From NCBI GenBank assembly GCA_964603455.1, contig CAZRVL010000027.1, positions 1 through 23,467 of the forward strand: a stretch of 23,467 bases of DNA. Reading direction: 5' to 3'. This DNA is from Flemingiibacterium sp964603455 (lineage in GTDB: Bacteria; Bacillota; Clostridia; Oscillospirales; CAG-272). Every line of letters starts with the position of its first letter. The stretch's first letter is position 1. The notes under the pieces were generated by a model, which had not been told where the DNA came from, ran no database searches, and saw nothing but the letters and a program-made list of their open reading frames with translations. Of the stretch, positions 7,719 to 14,962 are shown in pieces. Made by a program: the position numbers and the translations under genes.

Positions 7719-9080
7719 TTATTCATCTTTAGGTAAACGCTTCAAGAATATGAGCGTACACGGAAATGCTATCATCGCAGATGCAAAATACGACAAAGGC
7801 TGTGCGATCTCGATACCTACGATACCGATAAAATGCGGAAGTATCGAGCACAAAGGTATGAATATCGCTCCGCTCTGAAGGCAAGACAATATAAGTGCCG
7901 GAACGCTCTTTCCGATGCTCTGAAACAACATCGTTCCGACAACGGAAAACGGAAGGAACAGTAAAAATACACACATTATCCTGAGTGCTTCGCTTCCGAT
8001 AGAAATGATCTCATTCTCCTTGCGGAAAAGTGAGATTATCTGCGGTGCGAATGCGAAACATACCGCGGATATTACACCGATAAATGTCAATCCGAAGACA
8101 AGAGTGAATATAGTTCCCTTCTTTACTCTCGAATACTTCTTTGCTCCATAGTTGAAGCCCGATACCGGCTGAAAACCCTGTCCGATACCGAGTCCAACGC
8201 TGAATATCAGACTTGATGTTCTTCCGACATATCCCATAGCGGCGATAGCGGCATCTCCAAAAGCTTTTGCCTGTGTATTGAGCACCATTGTGGAAACGCT
8301 GTTCAGACCTTGCCTTGCAAAGCTCGGCAGACCTGTAGCAACGATATTTCCTATGGTTTTGAGATCTCGCGAAAAGGAACGTATCGACAGTCTCGATTGT
8401 GTCTTTTTTCTCAAAAACATCGACAGAAGTATAGAAAATGAAATATACTGCGACAATGCAGTGGCAAGACCCGCACCGCTTATACCCATATCAAAGGTAA
8501 AAATAAACAGCGGATCAAATGCCATATTGAGAATTCCGCCGGTCGTCAGACCTATCATCGCAAGAGCTGCCATTCCCTCATATCGAAGGATATTATTAAG
8601 CACACAGCTTGCCGTCATTGCCGGAGCTGCAATAAGTATCCATCTTCCGTAATCCATCGCATACGGCAGTATCGTTTCGGTGCTTCCGAGCAGCAGCATC
8701 AATGGCTCAAGGAAAATAAGTCCGCTCACCGCTATCAAAAATCCGACGATCAGCGACCAGAAAAATCCGGTAGAGGCATATTTGCTTGCTTTTTCGACCT
8801 GTCTGCTGCCAAGCATTCGGCTGATATTGCTACCGGCACCATGTCCGAACATAAATCCGAACGCCTGCAAAATCGACATTATGCCGAATACTACACTTGT
8901 CGCACCGCCTGCGCTGAGCGACACATGACTGACAAAATATGAATCAGCCATATTGTATATATTCGTGATCAGCATACTGATCGTTGTCGGTATGCCAAGC
9001 GATATAATTAATTTTGCGACCGGAGTCTCGGTCATTTTAATGTATTTACTATCTGCACTCGTTTCAATATTTTGGCTCAT
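7719..9080 (-). CDS. MATE family efflux transporter (second copy)
   Basis: 453 residues with about twelve membrane segments. Family features are VAKLIISLGIPTTISMLITNIYNMADSYFVS near the N-terminus and GLGIGQGFQPVSGFNYGAKKYSRVKK after the central loop, a hallmark of Clostridial MATE pumps. The frame extends to 9191, but that part overlaps the upstream amidohydrolase gene. The ATG at 9080 lies ten bases after that gene's TGA and is my choice, although the ribosome site there is weak and coupling to upstream translation may matter. It sits between a decarboxylase-type pseudogene and an aldo/keto reductase. Its sequence differs clearly from the first MATE in the window, so this is not a recent duplication. 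Confidence 0.93.
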   Translation of the reverse strand: MSQNIETSADSKYIKMTETPVAKLIISLGIPTTISMLITNIYNMADSYFVSHVSLSAGGATSVVFGIMSILQAFGFMFGHGAGSNISRMLGSRQVEKASKYASTGFFWSLIVGFLIAVSGLIFLEPLMLLLGSTETILPYAMDYGRWILIAAPAMTASCVLNNILRYEGMAALAMIGLTTGGILNMAFDPLFIFTFDMGISGAGLATALSQYISFSILLSMFLRKKTQSRLSIRSFSRDLKTIGNIVATGLPSFARQGLNSVSTMVLNTQAKAFGDAAIAAMGYVGRTSSLIFSVGLGIGQGFQPVSGFNYGAKKYSRVKKGTIFTLVFGLTFIGVISAVCFAFAPQIISLFRKENEIISIGSEALRIMCVFLLFLPFSVVGTMLFQSIGKSVPALILSCLQSGAIFIPLCSILPHFIGIVGIEIAQPLSYFASAMIAFPCTLIFLKRLPKDE

Positions 9081-9090
9081 AACTTTTGAT

Positions 9091-10086
9091 TCAACATTTA
9101 ACTCCAAATAATTTTTCCGCATTTTTATATGCGATAAGCTCTTTTTCGCTCTCATCAACAGGAGCATTCTCAATAAACGGCAACGCACCATCGTTCAAAA
9201 TAAACGGATAGTCCACCGAATGTATGATACGGTCAACACCAAGTACCTCCATGCAGAATTTAAGCTGCGGATAGTCAAATATTCCACTTGGTGTCACATA
9301 AACATTTTGCTTGAATGTCTCAGTCACAGTTTTTTCGAGCTTAGTTACCGACTGCGGCAGAGCCTGATCGAGTCTTGATAGAAAGAATGGCACCATCTCG
9401 CCCCAATGACCTGCTATTATCTGCAATTTCGGAAATCTTTCAAACGTCCCCGACAATATCATTCTAAGCACCTGGATACCGGCTTCATTATGCCACCCCC
9501 AGCCATAGAGCGATAGCCTTGCGCTGAGTCTGTCTCCAAGACCATCGTAATAACATTTCTGCACGCTTGTCATAGGCGGTGCAGGATGGATATAGATCGG
9601 CACATTCAGGCATTCTGCCGCTTCGAGGATAGGCAAAAAAGCCTTGTCATCAAGAAATCTATCCTCGCCGGATGCTCTGCCGGCAAGTATGATCCCCCGA
9701 AATCCAAGCTTTGTTACAGTCCTTTCAAGCTCTTTGACAGAAGCATTGATATTTTTCCACGGAAGTACCGCAAACGCCCCAAAGCGATCTTTATGCTTTT
9801 CCACGATCTGTGCAAGCTCATCGTTCGCTTCACTTACAACATCTGCTTCTTCTGCCGGTAAGAGCTGTGTGCATACCGGTGCGGACAATATCTGCTTCGT
9901 AATGCCATATTTATCCATATCTTCGATACGCTTTTCAATGCTGCCGTAAAGCTCGGCATCTGGAAAATACGGAAGCTCCGGAGAAGCGGCAACCGAAGTC
10001 CGAACAGCATCCTCGGAAGGATATTTAACAAGTGCCGAATCAAGCGTTTACAGCTCTATATGTTATTCTATAGAAATTATCTTCAT
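9091..10086 (-). pseudogene. Amidohydrolase_2 / resorcylate-decarboxylase-like gene broken by two in-frame TAA codons
   Basis: From ATG 10086 (GGGGAG upstream, ATGA overlap with the preceding gene) the frame reads MKIISIE, TAA, HIEL, TAA, then TLDSALVKYP and on without interruption to the TGA at 9091. With the two stops read as residues the product is 331 codons, the usual length for this family. Family proteins begin MKII-x-EEH, where Glu and His bind the metal, so the first TAA replaces the second Glu of EEH. Later motifs are intact: PIYIHP, FPKLQIIAGHWGEMVPFFLSRLD, VTPSGIFDYPQ and the HSVDYPF metal/catalytic segment. Only the open part from 9918 could be translated by internal initiation, and it would lack the metal-binding EEH. 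Likely a recent pseudogene; sequencing error is possible but needs two events. Confidence 0.8.
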
Positions 10087-11066
10087 AATAAATGCTCCCC
10101 GTTTATCCAAAGTTGTTTTAGCTTTCTGATAGCAGTAATATCTCTATCGGGTCTGCCGCCGATCAAGACCATATCCGCCCTGCTACCGACCTTGACAGAA
10201 CCAATACCCTCTATTCCAAACGTCTCCGATATACTGCTCGTTGCACCTGTCAGTATCTCTACAGGTGTCAACCCTGCTTTATTTAAAAGCTCTGCTTCTC
10301 TGTGCATGGATGAACCGTATTCAACGGCAGGCGCAAAAGAACCGTTATTGGCATCAGTAGCGGCAAGTATCGTCACACCGCATCTGTGAAGTGTGCGAAC
10401 TGCATTTTCCGCATTCAGATAATGTTCGGGAACATACCCATTTCTTCCGCTGACTGCAAAGGCTTCCATCATGACAAGAGTCGGGGCGACTGCAATTCCG
10501 CGTTCGGCGATCTCTTTAGCAAGCCCCTCAGGTAGTTCTTCCTTCATCGGAACATGGAGCAAAATATCCGCGCCGCAATCCACCGCCATTTTTTCAGCCT
10601 TTACAGACGTTGCGTGAATTGCGACCTTGAGAGCATATTTATGTGCAGTCTGACATATGCTTTTCAGCACCGCCTTTGGCATTAGATTAGGCTCAAAGAT
10701 GAGTACCTTTATATATCTCGCACCATTCTCGACTGCATCGTCAACGTATCCTTTCCCATTAAGCGTTCCCATTGTCATACCTGCGGAGGAAATTATATTG
10801 AGCTGTTTGGAATTTTCAACAAGTGAATATGGAGCGGATACGTCACAAGCGGCAGTAATTCCGTTTTTCAACATTACGTCTACCTGCCAATCGCTTGTTA
10901 TATGCGTATGTGCATCTATAAGTCCCGGCATCAACAACAGATCGTTATCAGTACATCTATCCGATTCCTCAATTGAAACTATTCTGCCGTTCTCGATGGT
11001 GACAACTGCATTTTCAATGACCCTTTTACCATCGAATAATGGGTAATTCAGTACGATCTTACTCAT
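10083..11066 (-). CDS. Imidazolonepropionase-like amidohydrolase
   Basis: 327 residues of the metal-dependent amidohydrolase superfamily. An N-terminal beta-sandwich is followed by MPGLIDAHTHI (HxH metal site, about 46-56), YIKVLIFEP (possible metal-bridging Lys, about 117-125), VAIHATS (His, about 148), LLHVP (His) and AATDAN (Asp, about 233). GSRADMVLIGGRPDRDI and the terminal LKQLWINGEHLL are typical C-terminal sandwich strands of this family. Relatives hydrolyse cyclic amides, imidazolones and peptide-like rings; the substrate here is unknown. It overlaps the OB-fold-like gene by four bases (ATGA) upstream and the decarboxylase pseudogene by four bases downstream, so it is in the middle of a translationally coupled run. 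Confidence 0.92.
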   Translation of the reverse strand: MSKIVLNYPLFDGKRVIENAVVTIENGRIVSIEESDRCTDNDLLLMPGLIDAHTHITSDWQVDVMLKNGITAACDVSAPYSLVENSKQLNIISSAGMTMGTLNGKGYVDDAVENGARYIKVLIFEPNLMPKAVLKSICQTAHKYALKVAIHATSVKAEKMAVDCGADILLHVPMKEELPEGLAKEIAERGIAVAPTLVMMEAFAVSGRNGYVPEHYLNAENAVRTLHRCGVTILAATDANNGSFAPAVEYGSSMHREAELLNKAGLTPVEILTGATSSISETFGIEGIGSVKVGSRADMVLIGGRPDRDITAIRKLKQLWINGEHLL

Positions 11067-11470
11067 TTTTCTACCGATACCAGTTCACTGAACTTCATGA
11101 CAACACCGTAATGATTGCTCATGACGAGATAATTGGCGCGAACTATTACCTTGTCTCCGACTTCGACTCTGCTGTAATGGTCATCATTCGGAAATATAAC
11201 AAGTGCATATGTCAAACCGTTCATGCTGTTTGACAGCTCTATAGATGGTTTATTGTGAATATCCGGACCAACCTTTTTTGCGACACCGATAACCTCAAAG
11301 CGTTTGTCCGTATATTTAGCATAGAAGCTGTCCGCATCAGCGAGAAATTCATCGCACAGTGCTTTGACATCGAACGGTGAACTGCATTCGAGAACAGGCA
11401 TAGCCGTGGTTTCGATTTTATGCGTTTTGGCATCAGATGGATGCTTCGGATAGAATTCAAGATCTTTCAT
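11063..11470 (-). CDS. Small OB-fold-like protein (tRNA_anti-like?)
   Basis: 135 residues, not confidently recognised. The second half (YAKYTDKRFEVIGVAKKVG..IHNKPSIELSN..YALVIFPNDDHYSRVEVGDKVIVRANYLV) has the strand pattern of OB-fold proteins of the tRNA_anti-like type: a K-x-x-EV-x-G first strand and a VGDKV before the last strands. There is no signal peptide or membrane segment, although relatives are often secreted. Start ATG 11470 has AGAGGT about eight bases upstream. It overlaps the amidohydrolase gene by four bases, which implies a stoichiometric or shared role. A binding or partner protein is possible, but nothing in the sequence proves it. Confidence 0.65.
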   Translation of the reverse strand: MKDLEFYPKHPSDAKTHKIETTAMPVLECSSPFDVKALCDEFLADADSFYAKYTDKRFEVIGVAKKVGPDIHNKPSIELSNSMNGLTYALVIFPNDDHYSRVEVGDKVIVRANYLVMSNHYGVVMKFSELVSVEK

Positions 11471-11537
11471 TATTTTGTACCTCTTTTTGATATGTTCTGC
11501 ATTCGGATGGTCTACATATATTTTTAATCAATACTCA

Positions 11538-12710
11538 TTACAGCTTGACAGTCTCGGTCTTTTGATTTGTAAACCACTGCGCTTCAAAGCCTTTGAACTT
11601 CAAGATGCAATAGTCCGGGTCGGTCATGCCTTTTTTGTAAAAGCGTGTGAAGAAAGGCTTCCAGAATCGATCCTTCGTGGGCTGATCCGTAAGTACCTCC
11701 ATATCGCCCTTGATCTCCACACCCGAAAATCTCTGCCCTTTTTCGTAAAAATAGACACAGGCCTTGGGATTTTGACGATAGTGTGCTACCTTTCTCGATG
11801 ATGTGTATGTAGCAAAATATATGTCGTTTCCATCTATCAACACAGGCTGAATCAAGGCTCTCGTTGCAGGATAGCCGTCTTCGCCGACAGAGGATATGAG
11901 AGAGGTCTTCTGCCTTTTGATAAATTCGTAAATTCCTTCCTTGGTCATTTGTGTATTCTCCTTGCCATGTATATTTCTGTTTTGCAGACCCGAAGCAAGT
12001 GCCTGATCGATCTGCGTTTTAGAATCCATTATGTGATACGTCCTGCCATCCTTGACAAACACATTCCCGGTCTGCCCGAAGATAAATTCGACGTTATGAG
12101 CGATACATTGATCATATATTTTCTTCACCCATTCGTATTGGAGCGGACGCATCCCCTCGTAGTTCTCACCGCCTGCAAGCACAGTCTCTATCTGTCCCGA
12201 TGCAAGATATTTGTCAAGATCGATTTCTCCGATAAACGGCTTTAAGCTTACCCATTTATGCTTGGCAGGAGCATTGAGCAGCAGAGGTATGCGCTCATCG
12301 GCTCTTTTCTGATTCTCGCATGAGACCGCCAGATATACATTATCCCAACCGTCCCCCCAGTCGAGCGGAAGACATTCTTTTATGCGGTGCGCCCGTTTGG
12401 TCAGAAGTGAAAATGTAACATCCGGCCGGCTTCGTATCATATCCCATGCCTCGTCACGCCATTCATCCGCTTCTTCGAGAAAGAAATCGCTCGTCATGCA
12501 GACACGGACAAATTCACCGGATCTTATCTTGTAATTTCCTTGACGGTCTTTTTTTATCGGCAAATTTGCATCGGTCTTGTTCTTATGTATATCACTTCCA
12601 TCTTTGTCCCGCGCCTTGTCGAGAAAGAACATATAGCAGTTTTGACATCCCTCAGAATATTTTCGGCATCCGTGCCAGGGATTCCATGATCTATCGTTTC
12701 GGTTCATCAT
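11538..12710 (-). CDS. Fusion of DUF5131 (radical-SAM-like, phage Gp37-type) and PNPOx-fold domain
   Basis: 390 residues. The N-terminal 240 match DUF5131: WNPWHGCRKYSEGCQNCY (about 8-25) holds a C-x6-C-x2-C cluster, followed by RVCMTSDFFLEEAD, TFSLLTKRAHRI, VYLAVSCENQ, WVSLKPFIGEIDL, VLAGGENYEG and FIFGQTG. That order resembles radical SAM proteins, though the chemistry of this family is not established. From Met255 (MTKEGIYEFIKRQKTSLISS) the C-terminal 136 residues form a complete PNPOx-like flavoprotein domain. That Met codon (11948) has its own AAGGAG nine bases upstream, so the second domain may also be made alone and the fusion may be a recent stop loss. It is the first gene after the strong promoter at 12731-12776. 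Start ATG 12710 or 12707. Confidence 0.88.
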   Translation of the reverse strand: MMNRNDRSWNPWHGCRKYSEGCQNCYMFFLDKARDKDGSDIHKNKTDANLPIKKDRQGNYKIRSGEFVRVCMTSDFFLEEADEWRDEAWDMIRSRPDVTFSLLTKRAHRIKECLPLDWGDGWDNVYLAVSCENQKRADERIPLLLNAPAKHKWVSLKPFIGEIDLDKYLASGQIETVLAGGENYEGMRPLQYEWVKKIYDQCIAHNVEFIFGQTGNVFVKDGRTYHIMDSKTQIDQALASGLQNRNIHGKENTQMTKEGIYEFIKRQKTSLISSVGEDGYPATRALIQPVLIDGNDIYFATYTSSRKVAHYRQNPKACVYFYEKGQRFSGVEIKGDMEVLTDQPTKDRFWKPFFTRFYKKGMTDPDYCILKFKGFEAQWFTNQKTETVKL

Positions 12711-12730
12711 AATTACCTATTTTTCAAGAA

Positions 12731-12776
12731 ATTCATTTGCATTAACTATTATAGTTCATTTACATGAACTTGTCAA
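12731..12776 (-). promoter_or_regulatory. Consensus promoter with palindromic operator in the spacer, plus second half-conserved copy
   Basis: On the minus strand TTGACA (12776-12771), 17 bases, TATAAT (12753-12748): a perfect sigma-A promoter for the long accessory operon. Sixteen of the 17 spacer bases are the palindrome GTTCATGTAAATGAAC (12769-12754). A related copy, GTTAATGCAAATGAAT (12746-12731, 13 of 16 bases identical), follows over the expected start site, 23 bases from centre to centre. Such an arrangement points to tight repression by a dimeric regulator, possibly two dimers on one DNA face. No regulator gene adjoins it, so the cognate protein is unknown. Confidence 0.85.
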
Positions 12777-12816
12777 TATATTTCGCATATTGTTTACAAA
12801 ATATATGTAATTATGA

Positions 12817-12841
12817 TCAGATATATTATTAATATATCTGA
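12817..12841. repeat. 25-bp perfect palindrome upstream of the accessory-operon promoter
   Basis: Twelve-base arms (TCAGATATATTA / TAATATATCTGA) surround a single central base. It lies about 41 bases upstream of the -35 hexamer and 55 bases downstream of the GME-fold gene's stop codon. It is AT-rich and has no following U tract on the minus strand, so it is not a classic terminator. It could be a protein-binding site or the 3' hairpin of the upstream transcript. Confidence 0.6.
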
Positions 12842-12896
12842 CTTTTACTCCTCTGTATTTATTACCGCAGTATCGCCAATTTTCTTGTCACGCTCA

Positions 12897-13640
12897 TTAA
12901 AAACGACTTCCATATGTCGGTAATGCTCTAATACTGTCCTTTGAATATAATTCGTCAGTTTCGCGCAGCACCATCGCACCACCGATGTCGGTCAATTCTC
13001 CGCAAAGCTCATGGACGCAAAATCCATGTGAGCCGCAAAAATCCATAACATCTCCACGCCACTCGCCCGGCATCTCACCGAAGAACACCACTCTTTTTTC
13101 TCTCTCGTCAACAAAGGATGCGCCGCCGACAAAGCCGTATTCACACCCTTCAAGCCGTATTCCACCGCTCGGTATGGTCAATACCTCTATATTGCATTTT
13201 TTTAAAATTTTTGCCAGTCCCTTGTCCGCTGTTACGACCGCGCCGTCGATCGTCATTGCCGCACATTTCGCATATCCCTGCTTTGTATATACAAGCTCTA
13301 TCTCATGCTCTTCTGCCGCCACAGTAACATCCTTTGACAGGCAGTCTATCCGTCCGAAAAGCCTTTTGCCTACTCTCAGTGCGTTAAAGGCGATGTCCTG
13401 CGGATAATTTCCGCACGGTCGGTCTGCACTCGTCACAAAGCGTTCACGCGCCCACTGCGGCAGATCTGAGACAAGAGCTTCGGGAATGATCAAATTTCCC
13501 GCATCGCATATAAGGCTGTCAACATGGTCGCAGACTATATCATTCAGTCCGTCAAGTCCTTTAAGTGCAAAGGGCTCATACCCCATTTCACGCAACTCCT
13601 CGCCAAATATATCGTATCCTCTTTTACCTATAATGACCAT
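12897..13640 (-). CDS. GME-fold protein, DUF6873-like (putative)
   Basis: 247 residues from ATG 13640, which has GGAGAG upstream; the frame's eleven extra N-terminal codons overlap the ribosome site and terminator. The sequence looks like the guanidino-modifying-enzyme-like fold family annotated as DUF6873: NYPQDIAFNALRVGKRLFGR, YAKCAAMTIDGAVVTADKGLAK, VLTIPSGGIRLEGCEYGFVGGASF, VVFFGEMPGEWRG and CGELTDIGGAMVL. No enzymatic activity is established for this group, and I cannot confirm the catalytic Cys/His arrangement of true amidinotransferases. It stands alone between the rpmB terminator and the next operon's promoter, so it may depend on readthrough from rpmB. Confidence 0.7.
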   Translation of the reverse strand: MVIIGKRGYDIFGEELREMGYEPFALKGLDGLNDIVCDHVDSLICDAGNLIIPEALVSDLPQWARERFVTSADRPCGNYPQDIAFNALRVGKRLFGRIDCLSKDVTVAAEEHEIELVYTKQGYAKCAAMTIDGAVVTADKGLAKILKKCNIEVLTIPSGGIRLEGCEYGFVGGASFVDEREKRVVFFGEMPGEWRGDVMDFCGSHGFCVHELCGELTDIGGAMVLRETDELYSKDSIRALPTYGSRF

Positions 13641-13663
13641 TTTTCTCTCCAAAATACGAAAAC

Positions 13664-13692
13664 GAGCCGACACACCAAAGGTGCATCGGCTC
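13664..13692 (-). terminator. Terminator after rpmB
   Basis: The stem GAGCCGA / TCGGCTC (7 bp), a two-base mismatch, and CACC / GGTG (4 bp) close a TTT loop. On the minus strand it is followed by GTTTTC. It begins 20 bases after the rpmB stop codon and ends just before the ribosome site of the GME-fold gene. The plus strand also has a T-rich flank, so it could work in both directions. Confidence 0.75.
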
Positions 13693-13711
13693 TTCTGTTT
13701 TCCTAAAATAC

Positions 13712-13900
13712 TCAGACGGCTCTGGTAACTTTACCGGAGCGCAGGCAGCGCGAGCATACGTTTACGGTCTTGGGAGTACCGTCTACGATAGCCTTTACTC
13801 TTCTGATGTTGGGCTTCCAGGTTCTGTTGGTCTTACGGTTCGAGTGAGAAACAGCGAGACCGAACTGAACGGACTTTCCACAAATACTACACTTTGCCAT
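13712..13900 (-). CDS. rpmB: 50S ribosomal protein L28 (zinc-ribbon type)
   Basis: 62 residues, the normal length of bacterial L28 (bL28), a component of the large ribosomal subunit. The sequence begins MAKCSICGKSVQFG and contains NRKTNRTWKPNIRRV and VNVCSRCLRSGKV. Two CxxC pairs (C4/C7 and C48/C51) make it the zinc-binding C+ form; many bacteria also encode a C- copy induced under zinc starvation, which is not seen here. Start ATG 13900 has AGGAGGT eight bases upstream. It is a single-gene unit with its own strong promoter (13966-13994) and terminator (13664-13692). Confidence 0.97.
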   Translation of the reverse strand: MAKCSICGKSVQFGLAVSHSNRKTNRTWKPNIRRVKAIVDGTPKTVNVCSRCLRSGKVTRAV

Positions 13901-13920
13901 GATTTTTACCTCCTAAAACC

Positions 13921-13938
13921 GCGCGTTATTTGGCGCGC
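13921..13938 (-). other. Small GC hairpin in the rpmB leader
   Basis: GCGCG (13938-13934) and CGCGC (13925-13921) enclose eight bases in the rpmB 5' untranslated region. It lies directly before the TTTTAGGAGG ribosome site. It may modulate translation initiation or be a chance stem; autoregulation by L28 is not shown. Confidence 0.4.
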
Positions 13939-13965
13939 AGCATGATTTCATGATTAACACAAACT

Positions 13966-13994
13966 ATTATACCACAATTTCTCGAAAAAATCAA
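13966..13994 (-). promoter_or_regulatory. rpmB promoter
   Basis: On the minus strand TTGATT (13994-13989), a 17-base spacer and TATAAT (13971-13966) with an extended -10 TG one base upstream. An A/T-rich tract including the perfect 14-bp palindrome TTTTTTCGAAAAAA (13998-14011) lies immediately upstream, like an UP element. This suits constitutive high expression of a ribosomal protein gene. Confidence 0.8.
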
Positions 13995-14062
13995 TAGTTT
14001 TTTCGAAAAAAGCTGAAAATATTTTTTCTTCTTTGGCGCGATTTTTTGACGTTTCCGACAAA

Positions 14063-14818
14063 TCAGACTTCAAAGCCTTCGTTCGGAGCTAATATTTTAA
14101 GCGGTGCGCCGAATTTTTTCGCCGAAAATTCTATCCAATCGTTCGGGCATCCGTTCGTATCATACAAATCGTGATGTCCCGGCACGAATACCTTCGCAGA
14201 ACAGCGCACTGAAAGCTCTGCCGCTTCGTTCGAATCGAGATTTCCGATTATGTTGCGCGAAGTTCTGAACCAGTCTCTGCCGTTTACCGGTAACAGCATA
14301 ACATCGGGCTTCGCATCCGCGAGAGTCTTTTCAAGTCCGTCATACATCGACATATCACCGCCGAAGAAGACCTTTTTTCCCTCGGCTTCGATGAGATAGG
14401 ACAGTTCATTGAAATCGCCCTTTGTCGTGTGAAGCTCGGTATGTGCGCAGGCTATCGGCTTTATTCTCAGGTCGCCAAGTTCGAACGCATCTCCCCATTC
14501 CGCAGACTCCGGAACACGCATTGCCGTTGGATTTCCGTTTATAGAACGGATAGCATCACAGCTCGGAGCGGGAACTAATGTGAAGCTGCGTCTTCTGAGG
14601 CTGTAGAAAGGTTCAAGAGACTTCTTATCGAGATGATCGCCGTGTGGGTGCGATATTACGATAACATCCGGCAGAAGCTCATTAAGCGTAGTGGGAGCAG
14701 GATATTTTCTGTGACTTCCGGGGCGGTCTACCGAATCCGAAAGATATGGGTCGGTCACGATAACGAAGCCATCGGCTTCGATTTTATAGCACATTTGACC
14801 GAGATAGGTTATTTTCAT
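14063..14818 (-). CDS. UlaG-like metallo-beta-lactamase-fold hydrolase
   Basis: 251 residues from ATG 14818, with AAGGA eight bases upstream; an 18-codon longer frame begins in a hairpin-rich stretch and lacks a ribosome site. The protein opens MKITYLGQMCYKIEADGFVIVTDPYL. It carries the metal motif VISHPHGDHLDKKS (HxHxDH), then ACAHTE, VFFGGDMSMYDGLE (Asp/Gly metal strand) and VPGHHDLYD (final metal His). This is the UlaG/L-ascorbate-6-phosphate lactonase-like branch; the true substrate is uncertain because this branch includes several lactonases and phosphoesterases. It follows the ASKHA gene by 144 bases, possibly as the last gene of that transcript. Confidence 0.88.
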   Translation of the reverse strand: MKITYLGQMCYKIEADGFVIVTDPYLSDSVDRPGSHRKYPAPTTLNELLPDVIVISHPHGDHLDKKSLEPFYSLRRRSFTLVPAPSCDAIRSINGNPTAMRVPESAEWGDAFELGDLRIKPIACAHTELHTTKGDFNELSYLIEAEGKKVFFGGDMSMYDGLEKTLADAKPDVMLLPVNGRDWFRTSRNIIGNLDSNEAAELSVRCSAKVFVPGHHDLYDTNGCPNDWIEFSAKKFGAPLKILAPNEGFEV

Positions 14819-14962
14819 ATATTTATTCCTTGCTTTCGCTCTGCCAAAAAGCACGATGTGCAAATTGAACATTCTTGCGCACGATAGCTTTATTTTTATT
14901 ATGCCGACAGATTCTTTCTTGCCGACATTTCGGCACTTGCGAAAGCTTCCTTTCCTTTGATT

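Noticed and set aside
4793..9080. The two MATE genes as a recent tandem duplication
   Set aside because: Their translated sequences differ throughout and they sit in different operons with different promoters, so they are distant paralogues.
9836..10043. A 69-codon minus-strand open frame overlapping the start of the amidohydrolase pseudogene
   Set aside because: It is in a different frame from the conserved domain, has no family similarity I can see and no ribosome site; it is a shadow.
9091..10086. Reading the two TAA codons as a reassigned genetic code or a recoding event
   Set aside because: TAA terminates several intact genes in this window at expected family lengths, and I see no downstream recoding structure; nonsense mutation is simpler.
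14902..14935. TGCCGA repeats with a TCGGCA hairpin after the ASKHA gene
   Set aside because: The six-bp stem has no U tract on the minus strand, so it cannot be called a terminator with confidence; the duplicated arm may be chance.
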